From Betaproteobacteria bacterium (GTDB lineage Bacteria > Pseudomonadota > Gammaproteobacteria > Burkholderiales > JACQAP01), in the NCBI GenBank assembly GCA_025351455.1, contig JANXVW010000319.1, positions 1-36,354 on the forward strand: 36,354 bases of DNA, in the 5' to 3' direction. Every line of letters starts with the position of its first letter. Within the stretch, counting starts at the first letter, position 1. Shown one piece after another: positions 35,668-36,354 of this stretch. Position numbers and translations under genes: made by a program. The notes under the pieces are model-generated. The model was not told where the DNA came from, ran no database searches, and saw only the letters and a list, made by a program, of their open reading frames with translations.

Positions 35668-36150
35668 TTAATGATGCTCGTGCTTGTCAGCAGTCCCGGC
35701 ATCGCGATCGCGCACCTGGGCTTCGACCACGATTTGATGCTGGTGTTTGGAACTGTCCTCGACGGTGAGTTCGAGTTTCAGCTTCTGCCCGGTCACCAGC
35801 GATTGCTTGAGGTCGAACAGCATGACGTGATAGCCGCCCGGCGCGAGCTTCACCCGCTTGCCGGCCGGCAGTTCCAGGAAGGGCACGGCGCGCATCCTCA
35901 TCATGCCCTTTTCCATTTTCATCTGGTGCACTTCCGCCGTTTCCGACGCCACGCTCTTGGCGCCGGTCAGGCGCAGATTCTGCCGCGCGACGAGTTCCAT
36001 GTAGACACCGCCGACCTTCTGCCCCGGCACGGTCGCCCTCGCCCAGGGGTCGACCACCTTGACCAGTTCGGCGGCGTGCGTGCCGCCTGCCAGGAGGCTG
36101 ACCAGCAGCACCGTGGTGCAATAACCGTATCTGAGCAAAGGGTTCGTCAT
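35668..36150 (-). CDS. PCu(A)C periplasmic copper chaperone
   Basis: 160-aa protein with a signal peptide (about 1-26, ending THA/AEL) and the PCu(A)C domain. The copper motif reads HQM, then MRMRAV, then GGYHVMLF, close to the H(M)x10Mx21HxM pattern. The C-terminus is His-rich (KHQHQ and DKHEHH), an addition that could bind metal. The family delivers Cu(I) to cytochrome oxidase CuA sites. The ATG at 36150 is the best family-like start; the frame is open upstream to 36264 without support. Convergent location beside the bufferin genes suggests a common copper theme. Confidence 0.92.
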   Translation of the reverse strand: MTNPLLRYGYCTTVLLVSLLAGGTHAAELVKVVDPWARATVPGQKVGGVYMELVARQNLRLTGAKSVASETAEVHQMKMEKGMMRMRAVPFLELPAGKRVKLAPGGYHVMLFDLKQSLVTGQKLKLELTVEDSSKHQHQIVVEAQVRDRDAGTADKHEHH

Positions 36151-36245
36151 GATTGAGTGAGCTCTCCATCGGTTGCGATCACCGGCAGCGCGCATTGTTC
36201 CAGACGCCAAGCCAAGGGGCAATCGGGAATGCGATACGCGTCCTG

Positions 36246-36251
36246 TATAAT
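36246..36251 (+). promoter_or_regulatory. -10 box TATAAT before the edge gene
   Basis: A perfect TATAAT lies 14 bases before the ATG at 36266. No good -35 box is found 16-18 bases further upstream (TCGGGA). The predicted start would leave a leader of only about 7-9 bases, too short for a Shine-Dalgarno, and none is seen. Confidence 0.5.
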
Positions 36252-36265
36252 GCGTACGCTTCACG

Positions 36266-36354
36266 ATGATGAAATTTCTCGTCCTTCTCGCGCTTTTTTT
36301 CCCCAGCCACCTGGCCTTCGCCCAGGCTCCGGCACTGTCCTCGAGATCCTACCT
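36266..36354 (+). CDS. Probable D-alanyl-D-alanine carboxypeptidase, N-terminus only (PBP5-like)
   Basis: 29 codons are visible before the right edge. The signal peptide MMKFLVLLALFFPSHLAFA is followed by QAPALSSRSYL, which resembles the mature start of PBP5/DacC-type carboxypeptidases (PxLxAxSYLL). They trim pentapeptides in the periplasm. There are two adjacent ATGs, 36266 and 36269, and no ribosome binding site. The call rests on few residues and could be wrong. Confidence 0.5.
   Translation, partial: MMKFLVLLALFFPSHLAFAQAPALSSRSY

Overview
The window looks like chromosomal DNA of a betaproteobacterium. It is GC-rich, gene-dense and has no tRNA, rRNA, insertion sequence, phage or CRISPR that I can see. 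Support comes from the neighbourhood trmL-gpsA-secB-grxC-rhodanese-gpmA-envC-ctpA-moeB, a SlmA-type regulator next to argB, and protein sequences typical of that class. I cannot name a genus.

Layout. (1) 1-2822, minus strand: biotin genes bioB-bioF-bioC, with bioC cut by the left edge; comF is divergent at 2882-3604. (2) 3608-20692, minus strand: a complete type IV pilus locus of the MSHA family in two transcription units. The upstream unit runs mshE-G-F-B-A-C-D-O-P-Q (assembly ATPase, platform protein, prepilins, major pilin, giant MshQ-like surface protein). The second runs mshI-(PilN-like)-J-K-L-M-N (PilM/N/O/P-like alignment proteins, secretin, ExeA-like ATPase, TPR protein). A candidate promoter lies between mshQ and mshI, and a long hairpin follows the major pilin gene. 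(3) 20801-25644: trmL, then a convergent, tightly packed operon of a PglL/Wzy-type O-oligosaccharyltransferase, rhodanese, grxC, secB, an SH3-domain protein and gpsA. (4) 25796-29189, plus strand: gpmA, envC and ctpA, then a hairpin terminator; moeB follows at 29310-30086. (5) 30196-32904, minus strand: argB, a HAD nucleotidase, slmA and an orphan lipoprotein. (6) 32971-33513: hsp20 with a clear rho-independent terminator and a good sigma-32-type heat-shock promoter. (7) 33712-36150: a bufferin-type metallophore operon (Cys-rich precursor, DUF692/MNIO enzyme, DUF2063 partner) converging on a PCu(A)C periplasmic copper chaperone. (8) The first 29 codons of a probable D-Ala-D-Ala carboxypeptidase at the right edge.

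How it fits together. The pilus locus holds what is needed to make and extend a surface fibre, and MshE carries two tandem c-di-GMP-binding MshEN motifs, so extension is probably under second-messenger control. The nearby PglL-type enzyme could glycosylate the pilins (inference). The right-hand block is about envelope metal stress: a ribosomally made, post-translationally modified copper-sequestering peptide beside a copper chaperone. The bufferin operon is the least conventional system here, and its precursor carries a lipobox and three CKGQ repeats.

Limits: all calls come from reading the sequence and from memory of protein families; no database search was run. Start codons were chosen by comparison with family N-termini, ribosome binding sites and overlaps, and several lie inside the longest open frame. 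No gap between genes exceeds 300 bases; the longest, 33442-33711, holds the hsp20 promoter and the upstream region of the bufferin operon.
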